From DASPWV01 sp046726375 (GTDB lineage: Bacteria > Acidobacteriota > Vicinamibacteria > Vicinamibacterales > UBA2999): DNA of 64,000 nucleotides. The stretch spans positions 1 to 64,000 of the forward strand of contig JBKPAJ010000087.1 in the NCBI GenBank assembly GCA_046726375.1, given 5' to 3'. Below the pieces are notes generated by a model, which searched no databases, was not told the origin of the DNA, and was given only the letters and a program-made list of their open reading frames with translations. Below are positions 37,759 through 46,067 of this stretch, piece after piece; positions within the stretch are counted from its first letter, which is position 1, and every line of letters starts with the position of its first letter. Made by a program: the position numbers and the translations under genes.

Positions 37759-38886
37759 GTGGCTAAGCGAATGATTCTGATGCTGACGGTGATGGCTGGC
37801 TTCGTCGCCGTTCTCGGCTTTGTGAAGGTCAGGCAGTTTCAAGCCATGGCGCAGCAGTTTGCCGCCATGCAGCCCCCGCCTGAGGCCGTCACGACCATCG
37901 TGGCGGCGCGCGAAGAGTGGCCGGCGACGATCAGCGCCATCGGCACGGTCGCACCTGTACAGGGTGTGACAGTCAGCGCCGATTTGCCCGGCATTGTCGA
38001 TCGCATTGCGTTCGATTCCGGCCGCAGTGTCGCGCAGGGCGACGTGCTCGTGCAGTTGGACACGCGGCAGGAACAGGCGCAGCTCACGGCGGCAGAAGCG
38101 CAGCTCGAGCTCACGCGTCTCAACTTCGAACGGATGCAGCGGCTGGTGGACATGGATGCGGTGTCCCGCGCCGAGTACGACAGCGCCGCGGCGGCGCACC
38201 GGCAAGCCGACGCGAGAATTCACGAAATCCGCGCCACGATCGGGCGCAAGACGATTCGCGCGCCGTTTTCCGGAATGCTCGGCATTCGCCAGGTCAATCT
38301 CGGTCAATACCTGACGGGCGGTGATCCGGTGGTGCCGCTGCAATCGCTCAATCCGATCTACGTCAACTTCGGTGTGCCGCAGCAGGACATGGCACAGATC
38401 CGTCTGGGCCGCAGCGTCCGCATCACGGCCAACGATCTCGGCACGACGGAGTTTACGGGCCGTGTCAGCGCCATCGATTCGGTGGCCGACGCAACCACCC
38501 GAAACGTGCAGGTGCAGGCCACGCTCGCTAACACGGGGGCGAAATTGAGACCGGGAATGTTCGTGCAGGCGCAGGTCTTGCTCGGCGCCACGCACTCGGT
38601 CATCGCGCTGCCGGCATCCGCCATCAATTACGCGCCGTATGGCGACTCGGTGTTCGTGGTCGCCGATCTGAAGAACGAACAGGGACAAACCTATCGCGGC
38701 GTGCGTCAGCAGGTGGTGAAGCTGGGCGCCACGCGTGGCGATCAAATCGCGGTGCTCTCAGGTCTCAACCCCGGCGAGGAGGTCGTCACCTCCGGCGTGT
38801 TCAAACTCCGCAACGGCGCCGCGGTGCAGATCAACAACTCCGTGCGGCCGGCCAACAGCCGCGCACCGAAACCGGAGGACAGCTAA
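37759..38886 (+). CDS. RND efflux periplasmic adaptor (MFP/AcrA family)
   Basis: A 375-residue membrane-fusion protein. One N-terminal membrane helix (MILMLTVMAGFVAVLGFV), no lipobox. Lipoyl/barrel-sandwich halves are GTVAPVQGVTVSADLPGIVD and TIRAPFSGMLGIRQVNLGQY, flanking a short hairpin. The beta-barrel follows (TEFTGRVSAIDSVADATTRN) and then a membrane-proximal domain. Starts at GTG 37759 with GGAGG six bases upstream. Its stop overlaps the ATG of the pump gene (TAATG), so the two are translationally coupled. Drug spectrum cannot be told. Confidence 0.94.
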   Translation: MAKRMILMLTVMAGFVAVLGFVKVRQFQAMAQQFAAMQPPPEAVTTIVAAREEWPATISAIGTVAPVQGVTVSADLPGIVDRIAFDSGRSVAQGDVLVQLDTRQEQAQLTAAEAQLELTRLNFERMQRLVDMDAVSRAEYDSAAAAHRQADARIHEIRATIGRKTIRAPFSGMLGIRQVNLGQYLTGGDPVVPLQSLNPIYVNFGVPQQDMAQIRLGRSVRITANDLGTTEFTGRVSAIDSVADATTRNVQVQATLANTGAKLRPGMFVQAQVLLGATHSVIALPASAINYAPYGDSVFVVADLKNEQGQTYRGVRQQVVKLGATRGDQIAVLSGLNPGEEVVTSGVFKLRNGAAVQINNSVRPANSRAPKPEDS

Positions 38887-41800
38887 TGAAGTTCAGCGAC
38901 CTGTTCATCAAGCGCCCGGTGCTCGCGCTCGTCGTCAACCTGGTGATCCTGATCGCCGGCCTGCAATCGATTCGCGCGTTGAGCGTGCGGCAGTATCCGC
39001 GCAGCGACATCGCCGTGATTCGAGTGGCGACGGTGTATGTCGGCGCCAACGCCGACCTGGTGCGAGGTTTTGTCACAACGCCGCTGGAGCGCGTCATCGC
39101 CAGCGCCGACGGCATCGACTACATGGAGTCGTCGAGCGCGCAGTCGCTGAGCACGATCACCGTGCATTTGAAGCTGAATTACGACACCAATGCCGCTCTT
39201 ACGCAGATCCAGGCGAAGGTGGCGCAGGTGCGCAACAATTTGCCGCCGGAAGCCGAGGCGCCCACCATCGAGCTCGAGACGGCCGATACCCAGTTTGCGG
39301 CGATGTACATCGGGTTCTCGTCGCGCGACCTTGATCAGAACCAGATTACCGACTACCTGACGCGTGTCGTGCAGCCGAAGCTGAGTGCCGTCAGCGGCGT
39401 GCAGCGAGCCGACATCCTCGGCGACCGCACGTTCGCGATGCGGGTGTGGCTGAAATCGGATCAAATGGCGGCGCACGGCATCTCCGCGACGGCCGTGCGG
39501 GAGGCGCTCGCGCGCAACAACTATTTGGCGGCGCTCGGCAAGACGAAGGGATCCATGGTGTCGGTCAACCTCGTCGCCAACACCGATCTCCGCACGCCGG
39601 AGGAGTTCCGCCAGCTCGTCGTCAAGGAATCCAACGGCGTCGTCGTCCGGCTCGGCGAAATTGCCGATATCGTCCTCGGCGCGGAGAACTACGACCAGGA
39701 CGTGCGTTTTAACGGCCAAACGGCGACGTTCATGGGCATTTGGGTGCTGCCGACCGCGAACACGCTCGACGTGATCCACAGACTTCGCGCCGAACTGCCT
39801 GCGATCGAGTCACAGCTGCCCGCTGGCATGACGGTCGGCGTTCCCTACGATTCGACCGAATACATCCAGGACGCGATCGACGAAGTGCTCACCACGCTGA
39901 GCGAGACGTTGTTGATTGTGGTCGCCGTGATCTTCCTGTTCTTGGGATCGGTGCGAGCGCTCATCATCCCGGTGGTCGCGATTCCGATCTCGTTGGTCGG
40001 CGCCGTGTTTCTGATGCTGGTCGCGGGATTCACGATCAATCTGCTGACGCTGCTCGCGATCGTGCTTTCCGTCGGCCTCGTCGTCGACGATGCGATCGTG
40101 ATGGTCGAGAACATCGAACGGCATTTGCATGCGGGCAAGCAGCCGTTCCGGGCCGCGGTCGACGCTGCTCGCGAGCTCGTCGGCCCGATTATCGCGATGA
40201 CCATCACGCTGGCCGCGGTGTACGCCCCGGTCGGTATTCAGGGGGGCCTCACGGGTGCGCTCTTTCGTGAGTTCGCATTCACGCTGTCGGCGGCGGTGAT
40301 CGTCTCGGGTGTCGTGGCGTTGACGCTCTCGCCGATGATGGGATCGCGGCTGCTGCGTGCCGGGGCTTCGGAGCGCGGCTTCGCGGGTTGGATCAATCGC
40401 CGATTCGAGAGCCTTAAGGTCGGCTACTCGCGATCGCTCTCCTGGACGCTCGCCTACCGCCCCGTTGTGCTGGTGCTCTGGGCGATTGTGGCGCTGCTGG
40501 CAGTGCCGTTTTACCTGTTCTCGCAGCGCGAGCTCGCGCCCGATGAGGATCAGGGTGTGGTGTTCGGCGTGGTGCAGGCCGCGGGAAATTCCACCGTCGA
40601 TCAAACCAGGCTCTTTACACAGCAGATTCACGACGTCTATCGCGCGTTTCCTGAGAGCGCCAGCATCTTCCAGATCACGTTTCCCAACGGTGGTTTTGGC
40701 GGCATGGTCACCAAACGCTGGAGCGAGCGCAGCAAGACCACTCAGGAGCTGCTGATGGAATCGCGCGGCCCGCTGTCGCAAATTCCTGGCGTGCGTGTGA
40801 TTCCGCTCACGCCACCTTCCCTGCCCGGCGGAGGGGATTTCCCCGTCGATCTCGTGATTGCGTCGGCGGCCGAGCCGGAGCAGCTCAGCGACTTCGCCAG
40901 ACAACTGGTTCCGAAGGCGTTTGCGAGCGGCATGTTCATGTTTGCTGACGCAGATCTGAAGTTCGATCAGCCGCAGGCGGAAGTCGTCTTCGATCGTGAC
41001 AAGCTGCGGTCGCAGGGCGTCGATCTGAGCCAGGCCGGTCAGGACCTCGCCGTGCTGTTCGGGGGCAACTACGTCAACCGCTTCAGCATTCAGGGCCGCA
41101 GCTACAAGGTGATTCCGCAGATCAAGCGCACAGAGCGCCTCGCGCCGGATCAACTGTCGGACATCTACATTCGCGGTTCTGCGGATCGGCTCGTGCCGCT
41201 GTCGACCTTTGCAACGCTGCGAACCACGACACAGCCGCGCGAGCTGAAGAAGTTCCAACAGCTCAACGCCGTGCGCATTCAGGGCGTTATTCCGCCGCCC
41301 GTGCCGCTCGACCAGGCCCTTGGCTTTCTTGAAAACGAAGCACGCCAAATTCTCCCGCAGGGCTTCACTATCGACTACGCCGGTGAGTCGCGGCAGCTGC
41401 GCACCGAAGGCGGCAAGTTCCTCGGCGTGTTCCTGTTGTCGGCCGTCCTGATCTATCTGGTCCTGGCGGCGCAGTTCGAAAGCTTTCGCGATCCGTTCAT
41501 CATCCTCGCGGGCTCCGTCCCGCTGGCGATTTCGGGCGCCTTGCTGTTCTCCTTCCTCGGGCTGACCACGCTGAATATCTACAGCCAGGTCGGTCTCATC
41601 ACGCTCGTGGGTCTCGTCTCGAAAAACGGGATCCTGATCGTGCAGTTCGCCAACCATCTGCAGGAAACCGGCACGGACAAGCTGCGCGCGGTGATAGCCG
41701 CGTCGAGTACTCGTCTGCGTCCGATCCTGATGACGACGGCCGCGACGGTCGTGGGACACACACCGCTGATTCTGGCCACCGGTCCCGGGGCCGGCGCGCG

Positions 41801-41993
41801 CAACAGCATCGGCATCATGCTGGTCAGCGGAATGATCATCGGCACGTTCTTCACGCTGTTCGTCGTGCCGTCCATATACATGCTGGTCGCGCGCAAGCGC
41901 GCCGTGATTACGCAAGGAGAGCAAGATGACAGCGAATTCGGACCGGACGTTCCTTCCCGCGGCGGGTCACGACTACTTCCTGCCGCTGTATGA
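38886..41993 (+). CDS. RND multidrug efflux pump, inner-membrane permease (HAE1/AcrB-like)
   Basis: A 1035-residue, 12-helix RND transporter. N-terminus MKFSDLFIKRPVLALVVNLV is typical. Proton-relay aspartates appear in GLVVDDAIVMVENIERHLHA (helix 4). Two large periplasmic loops carry porter and docking domains (NFPLDLV-like segment GDFPVDLVIASAAEP). The second half begins at about residue 520 (YRPVVLVLWAIVALLAVPFY), and the last helices include GLVSKNGILIVQFANHLQET and GIMLVSGMIIGTFFTLFVVP. Third member of the tripartite efflux operon; its 3' end overlaps the methyltransferase start by 68 bp in another frame. It exports hydrophobic compounds using the proton gradient. Confidence 0.95.
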   Translation: MKFSDLFIKRPVLALVVNLVILIAGLQSIRALSVRQYPRSDIAVIRVATVYVGANADLVRGFVTTPLERVIASADGIDYMESSSAQSLSTITVHLKLNYDTNAALTQIQAKVAQVRNNLPPEAEAPTIELETADTQFAAMYIGFSSRDLDQNQITDYLTRVVQPKLSAVSGVQRADILGDRTFAMRVWLKSDQMAAHGISATAVREALARNNYLAALGKTKGSMVSVNLVANTDLRTPEEFRQLVVKESNGVVVRLGEIADIVLGAENYDQDVRFNGQTATFMGIWVLPTANTLDVIHRLRAELPAIESQLPAGMTVGVPYDSTEYIQDAIDEVLTTLSETLLIVVAVIFLFLGSVRALIIPVVAIPISLVGAVFLMLVAGFTINLLTLLAIVLSVGLVVDDAIVMVENIERHLHAGKQPFRAAVDAARELVGPIIAMTITLAAVYAPVGIQGGLTGALFREFAFTLSAAVIVSGVVALTLSPMMGSRLLRAGASERGFAGWINRRFESLKVGYSRSLSWTLAYRPVVLVLWAIVALLAVPFYLFSQRELAPDEDQGVVFGVVQAAGNSTVDQTRLFTQQIHDVYRAFPESASIFQITFPNGGFGGMVTKRWSERSKTTQELLMESRGPLSQIPGVRVIPLTPPSLPGGGDFPVDLVIASAAEPEQLSDFARQLVPKAFASGMFMFADADLKFDQPQAEVVFDRDKLRSQGVDLSQAGQDLAVLFGGNYVNRFSIQGRSYKVIPQIKRTERLAPDQLSDIYIRGSADRLVPLSTFATLRTTTQPRELKKFQQLNAVRIQGVIPPPVPLDQALGFLENEARQILPQGFTIDYAGESRQLRTEGGKFLGVFLLSAVLIYLVLAAQFESFRDPFIILAGSVPLAISGALLFSFLGLTTLNIYSQVGLITLVGLVSKNGILIVQFANHLQETGTDKLRAVIAASSTRLRPILMTTAATVVGHTPLILATGPGAGARNSIGIMLVSGMIIGTFFTLFVVPSIYMLVARKRAVITQGEQDDSEFGPDVPSRGGSRLLPAAV

Positions 41994-42543
41994 CCCGCTC
42001 ACGTCGATCCTCGGCGTGAACAGGGCGCGCAGGGCGTTGCTCGATCAAGCCGGCTTGCGCGCCTATCACCAGGTGCTCGACGTCGGCTGCGGCACCGGTA
42101 CCCTCGCGATCGCGATCAAGCGGGACTATCCGAGCGTGGGCGTGATCGCGCTCGATCCTGACCCGAAGGCGCTCGCGCGCGCCGAACGCAAGGCGTTTCG
42201 CGCGGGAGTATCGGTACGCTTCGATCAGGGCTTTGCCGATCGGCTCGCGTACCGCGATGCGACGTTCGATCGCGTCTTCTCGTCGATGATGTTCCATCAT
42301 CTCGAGAACGACGACAAAGAGAAGGCGCTCGGCGAGATCTGCCGCGTGCTCAAACCCGGAGGGCGTCTCGAGTTTCTCGATTTCGACGGCACCAGCAGGC
42401 ACCGCCGCCTCGAGAACAACAGCGAACGAGAACTCCTCGATCTGATGGAACGGGCCGGGTTGGTGAACGCGACCAGGACCGGACACAAGACGTTGCTGAT
42501 CGGACGGCTCGCCTTCTATCAGGCGTCGGCTCCTTCGCGGTAG
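41926..42543 (+). CDS. Class I SAM-dependent methyltransferase
   Basis: A 205-residue methyltransferase. SAM-binding motif I is DVGCGTGTLAIAIKR, motif II VIALDPDPKALARA, and the post-motif region FDRVFSSMMFHHLENDDKEK belongs to the UbiE/Methyltransf_25 type. Motif III is EICRVLKPGGRLEFLDFDGT. The start is set by AAGGAG seven bases before ATG 41926, inside the end of the pump gene, so it is probably part of the efflux operon. It could modify a small molecule handled by the pump, but the substrate is unknown. Confidence 0.85.
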   Translation: MTANSDRTFLPAAGHDYFLPLYDPLTSILGVNRARRALLDQAGLRAYHQVLDVGCGTGTLAIAIKRDYPSVGVIALDPDPKALARAERKAFRAGVSVRFDQGFADRLAYRDATFDRVFSSMMFHHLENDDKEKALGEICRVLKPGGRLEFLDFDGTSRHRRLENNSERELLDLMERAGLVNATRTGHKTLLIGRLAFYQASAPSR

Positions 42544-42558
42544 CCACCAGGTATCGAG

Positions 42559-42649
42559 CGTGGCATTGAGCCGACTTCAAGATTCGGGCCGAAAGTGGCA
42601 TTGTTCGAACGTTCAACGCTGTTGGCGCTGCGAACTGAAGTGAGCTTGG
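42559..42649 (-). repeat. 91-bp dispersed repeat, copy B
   Basis: The reverse complement of this stretch equals 21529-21619 except at three positions. It begins 16 bp after the methyltransferase stop and ends within a small gene relic. Equal length and sharp ends in both copies indicate a discrete element rather than a diffuse similarity. Confidence 0.85.
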
Positions 42650-42731
42650 AGGTCAGGCCATCGTGACCGGTGAAGTCTCCGAAAAGGATGGTCGCCTCTG
42701 GATCACGCCGTCGAAGATCGTCACGAAGTAG
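42640..42731 (+). pseudogene. C-terminal gene relic joined to the dispersed repeat
   Basis: Immediately downstream of the dispersed repeat the plus strand reads GGQAIVTGEVSEKDGRLWIT then PSKIVTK and a stop (42729-42731). This looks like the end of a small beta-barrel protein, but there is no start codon and a stop lies in frame inside the repeat. It overlaps the convergent gene by 11 bp. Family not identified. Confidence 0.45.
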
Positions 42732-43059
42732 CGCTCACGGTGTCCTCTCGTTCGAGGCGCACGCGAATCAGGGCGACACCGATCATCAGGATGCTGAGAA
42801 AGCCGCCGCGCGAAATCGCGTTGTGGCAGCGCAGCTTGATGTGTTCGCCTGGGTGCGCGTCGAACTCGATCGTGTGGCTGTTGTTGGCTTTGACCCGGTG
42901 GCGGCCGGGCGGCAGTTCCAGCGACAACGTCATGCCGTAGCGAAGCACGTCCCAGAACTGCCCATCCACCCACAGCCTGATCCAGCGGTCCTGGACATCG
43001 TCGGGCGTGTTGCGCGCGATTGTGAGAGTCGCCGGCTGAAGCGACTCAGCGCGCGACAT
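42721..43059 (-). CDS. Small protein with C-terminal membrane helix, paralogue of the upstream gene
   Basis: A 112-residue protein with the pattern IARNTPDDVQDRWIRLWVDG, then LRYGMTLSLELPPGRHRVKA, then FDAHPGEHIKLRCHNA, then a hydrophobic segment GGFLSILMIGVALIRVRLER. The upstream gene product aligns with it along its whole length, so the two arose by tandem duplication. It is probably a beta-sandwich anchored by a C-terminal helix; no known family recognised. It starts 14 bp inside the end of its paralogue, so they are translated together. Confidence 0.7.
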   Translation of the reverse strand: MSRAESLQPATLTIARNTPDDVQDRWIRLWVDGQFWDVLRYGMTLSLELPPGRHRVKANNSHTIEFDAHPGEHIKLRCHNAISRGGFLSILMIGVALIRVRLEREDTVSATS

Positions 43060-43522
43060 CGCGCTCGAGCCACACGCGCAGATAGGTTACGTGGAGAAAG
43101 ATCATCATCAGCCAGCCTGCCGCCGGCATGCCGGTGCCGCAGTTGAGCCGCACTTCTTCGCCGGGTGCAGCTTCGACGGTGATCTCTCGTGTGAGGAGCG
43201 TGTTGAACGCGCGAACGGTGTGACGTCCGGGTTCGATGTTCCTGCTGATCGCCTGGCCGTAGCGGATCTTCCCGAGCGCCACGTCGTCGATCCACAGATA
43301 AATCTGGCGATCCTGGAAATCGTTCGGCGAGCTGCGCGTCACGATGATGGTGGTGTCGGGAACGACTTTCGCGTGCCGCGGCGCCGGGGCGTCCTGCCAT
43401 GCACGTTCGAAGGCTTCGCGGTCCAAGAGACCGACTGCGGGATCGTCGAGGACAACTGACACGATCCGGATCTCCTTGATCTTGCGGAGGTAACGACCCG
43501 TGCCAATAGAATACGCTGGCAC
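43046..43522 (-). CDS. Small protein with C-terminal membrane helix, paralogue of the downstream gene
   Basis: A 158-residue protein. Residues ~57-155 align with the downstream neighbour: VTRSSPNDFQDRQIYLWIDD, KIRYGQAISRNIEPGRHTVR, VEAAPGEEVRLNCGTG and the helix AAGWLMMIFLHVTYLRVWLE. It adds a ~50-residue N-terminal part (DDPAVGLLDREAFERAWQDA) absent from the shorter copy. The GTG at 43522 is uncertain, with no clear ribosome site. Function unknown; the conserved core R/x-P-x-D-x-QDR and PG-H-V/R-x-A could help a database search. Confidence 0.68.
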   Translation of the reverse strand: MPAYSIGTGRYLRKIKEIRIVSVVLDDPAVGLLDREAFERAWQDAPAPRHAKVVPDTTIIVTRSSPNDFQDRQIYLWIDDVALGKIRYGQAISRNIEPGRHTVRAFNTLLTREITVEAAPGEEVRLNCGTGMPAAGWLMMIFLHVTYLRVWLERDVAR

Positions 43523-43532
43523 ACAACCGTAT

Positions 43533-43551
43533 AGGGGCCTGTCCCCTTTTT
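43533..43551. repeat. GGGG...CCCC hairpin followed by a T-run
   Basis: AGGGG-CCTGT-CCCCT followed by TTTT lies in the short gap between divergent genes. It resembles a rho-independent terminator pointing right, but no rightward gene ends here. Short GGGGACAGGCCCC-like palindromes are also seen as dispersed REP-like units in other genomes. Role unclear. Confidence 0.4.
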
Positions 43552-43566
43552 ATGGTTAACCACAAT

Positions 43567-45140
43567 ATGCGCAGAAGGTTCGTACTTGCGGCCGTTTCTG
43601 CCGCCCTCGTGCACACCACCTCAACCGCACAGCAGTCGTTCGACGTGCTGATTCGGAGCGGAGCCGTCGTCGATGGCACCGGCGCACCCGCGCGCGCCGC
43701 TGACATCGGCATTACAGCGGGTCGCATTGCTGCCGTCGGCCCTCTCACCGGCGCCACCGGCCGAACAGTGATCGACGCCCGCGGCCTGGTCGTCGCACCC
43801 GGTTTCATCGATGTGCACACGCACGCCGACGAGATCGCCCAACATCCGCGCCCTGAACACTTCGTGCGGATGGGCGTGACAACGGTAGTCGCCGGAAACT
43901 GCGGCGGCTCGGCCGACGACATTGCGGCTGCCTTCGCAGCCATCGCCAAGACCACGGTGTCGATCAATTACGCCACGCTCGTTGGACACAACACCGTACG
44001 CCGAGCGGTGATGGGCACTGAGCGACGACCACCGAGCCGCGAGGAACTCGAGAAGATGCAGGCGCTCGTCGCACAGGCGATGCGCGACGGCGCCGTTGGA
44101 TTCTCGACCGGATTGCAGTACGTGCCTGGCACGTACGCGGATCAAGCCGGAATCGTCGCGCTCGCACGAACCGCCGCACAAGCGGGAGGGCTGTATGCCA
44201 CCCACATGCGCAACGAGGGAACCGAACTCGAGGCCGCGGTGCAGGAAGCGATCTCCGTTGGCGAGGCCGCACAGTGTCTGGTCGAGATTTCGCACCTCAA
44301 GGTGGACGCACCCAGCCGGTGGGGCGCGAGCGAAAAAGCCCTGGCGCTGATCGACGCAGCGCGCTCGCGGGGAATGAAGGTGAATGCCGACGTCTATCTT
44401 TACGACGCGGCGAGTTCGAACCTTGGAATCCGTTTTCCGTCGTGGGTGCTGGAAGGCGGTCAGCCGAAGATCAACGAACGGCTCGACGATGAGGCGACAT
44501 GGGGGCGGATCAAAGAGGAGATGAAGAATCTGATTCGCGAACGTGGCCTTGAAACCTATGACTTCGCGCGCATTGCGTCGTACAACGCCGATCGCTCTGT
44601 GAACGGCCTCTCGATTCCGCAAGCGGCGCAAAAGATGGTGGGCAAGAACGATTTGGAAGCGAGCTCGAGACCATGCGGCGCATGCTGCGCGCCGGCGGCG
44701 CATCAATGGTGTATCAGTTCATGTCGGAGAACGACATCGGCCGTATCTTGAAGCACCCGCAGGTGGCGATCGCGTCCGACAGCAGCTTGAACGTCGTCGG
44801 CGAAGGCGTGCCGCACCCACGTGGCTACGGCAACAACGCCCGCGCGCTCGCTCGCTACGTGCGCGAGCAGCACGTAATCGGTCTCGAGGACGCGATCAGA
44901 AAAATGACATCGCTGCCCGCCGATCACTTCAGGTTTGCCGACCGCGGCCGGTTATCGGTGGGCAAAGCGGCTGACGTCGTCATCTTTGACGCCGTTCGAG
45001 TGACCGATCGCGCCACCTACGAGCAGCCGCATCAGTTCGCTGACGGTATTCCGTGCGTTCTCGTCAACGGCGTGATCGTCGTGCACGATGGTGAGCACAC
45101 CGGCGCAAGACCGGGTCAGGTCGTCCGAGCCAGTCAATGA
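43567..45140 (+). pseudogene. Frameshifted D-aminoacylase / N-acyl-D-amino-acid deacylase family gene
   Basis: The first frame (ATG 43567 or 43552) encodes a signal peptide (MRRRFVLAAVSAALVHTTST) and the amidohydrolase core: GLVVAPGFIDVHTHADEI (HTH metal site), GVTTVVAGNCGG, VGFSTGLQYVPGTYADQAGI and LYATHMRNEG. Near 44664 the frame shifts by one base (one base missing relative to the family). The next frame continues ELETMRRMLRAGGASMVYQF, then VAIASDSSLNVVGEG (metal aspartate), KMTSLPADHFRFADRGRLSV and GKAADVVIFDA to the stop at 45140. Both halves are otherwise well preserved, so this is either a very recent pseudogene or a sequencing error. Intact relatives remove the acyl group from D-amino acids. 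Confidence 0.82.
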
Positions 45141-45911
45141 TTACCTTTTCACATGGGGTCTGGCGTGTTGCAGCACCTGCGCGGCTGTCCAACCGGCCGC
45201 GCGCAGGTCGCGGATGCCGGTGTCGCCGTCAGATTTGCTGACTTTCTGCGTCGGCGTCTTCATCACGAGTGGGTGATGCGCGAAGTCTGGGGGCTCGGAT
45301 CGTCCAAGCATGCGCGCGAGCCGCAACTGCCGGCCGGTGGAATCGAGCAGATCGACACCGCGAATGACGTGTGTGATCCCCTGTAGATAATCGTCAGTGG
45401 TTGCGGCCCATTGGTAGGTCCAGTTGCCGAGGCGATCCCGGATGAGCACGTCGCCGAACTCACCTGCGGGATCCTGGGTTTGCCGTCCGAGCAACAGGTC
45501 GTGGAAGGATTCGTTTCCAGGTTCGATGCGGACGCGCCAACCCACGTTCTCGCCGAGCGGGATGCCGCAGTCGCGGCAGGTGCCGGGATAGCGCGGACCG
45601 GCCACGTCTTTCCTGGCGCAACTGCAACCGTAGACGAAACCCGCGGCAAGCAGCGGTTGAAGCGCGGCGCGATAAACAGAGTCACGCTCGCTCTGCCGCG
45701 GCGCAATCAAGTCCGGCGCAAAACCAAGCCACGCGAGATCCTCGAGGATCGACGCCTCGTATTCGGGGCGGCAGCGTTGGCGATCGTGATCTTCGATGCG
45801 AAGCAGCACGCGGCCACCGGCGGCTCGCGCCGTGCCCCAGACGTACAGCGCGTTCACCACGTGACCAATATGCAGATGGCCAGTTGGCGCGGGCGCAAAC
45901 CTCGTCAGCAT
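45141..45911 (-). CDS. gluQ: Glutamyl-Q tRNA(Asp) synthetase
   Basis: A 256-residue truncated glutamyl-tRNA synthetase homologue. HIGH motif H14-H17 in GHLHIGH, KMSKS variant KVSKS at 223-227, and zinc ligands C96, C98, Y108 and C112. The anticodon-binding domain of full GluRS is missing, the mark of GluQ-RS, which attaches glutamate to queuosine 34 of tRNA(Asp). RIEDHDRQRCRPEYEASILE is close to the family norm. The stop lies directly against the stop of the convergent deacylase relic. No dksA or queuosine gene is beside it. Confidence 0.92.
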   Translation of the reverse strand: MLTRFAPAPTGHLHIGHVVNALYVWGTARAAGGRVLLRIEDHDRQRCRPEYEASILEDLAWLGFAPDLIAPRQSERDSVYRAALQPLLAAGFVYGCSCARKDVAGPRYPGTCRDCGIPLGENVGWRVRIEPGNESFHDLLLGRQTQDPAGEFGDVLIRDRLGNWTYQWAATTDDYLQGITHVIRGVDLLDSTGRQLRLARMLGRSEPPDFAHHPLVMKTPTQKVSKSDGDTGIRDLRAAGWTAAQVLQHARPHVKR

Positions 45912-46067
45912 GAAACGTCCGCGCCGCGGGTGAGCTGGCCGACCAGCCCCACCCGCCTGACCGGACTTGACGGCCGCCTAAAATACCGTTCGATCCGTCG
46001 CTTCGACCGCTCGACGGCCAAGCGGCGGCGAGCAGCTCTGAGGGCACGTATTCTCAAATAAATACCC

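Noticed and set aside
43533..43551. Rho-independent terminator
   Set aside because: The hairpin and T-run point rightward, but no gene reading right ends before it.
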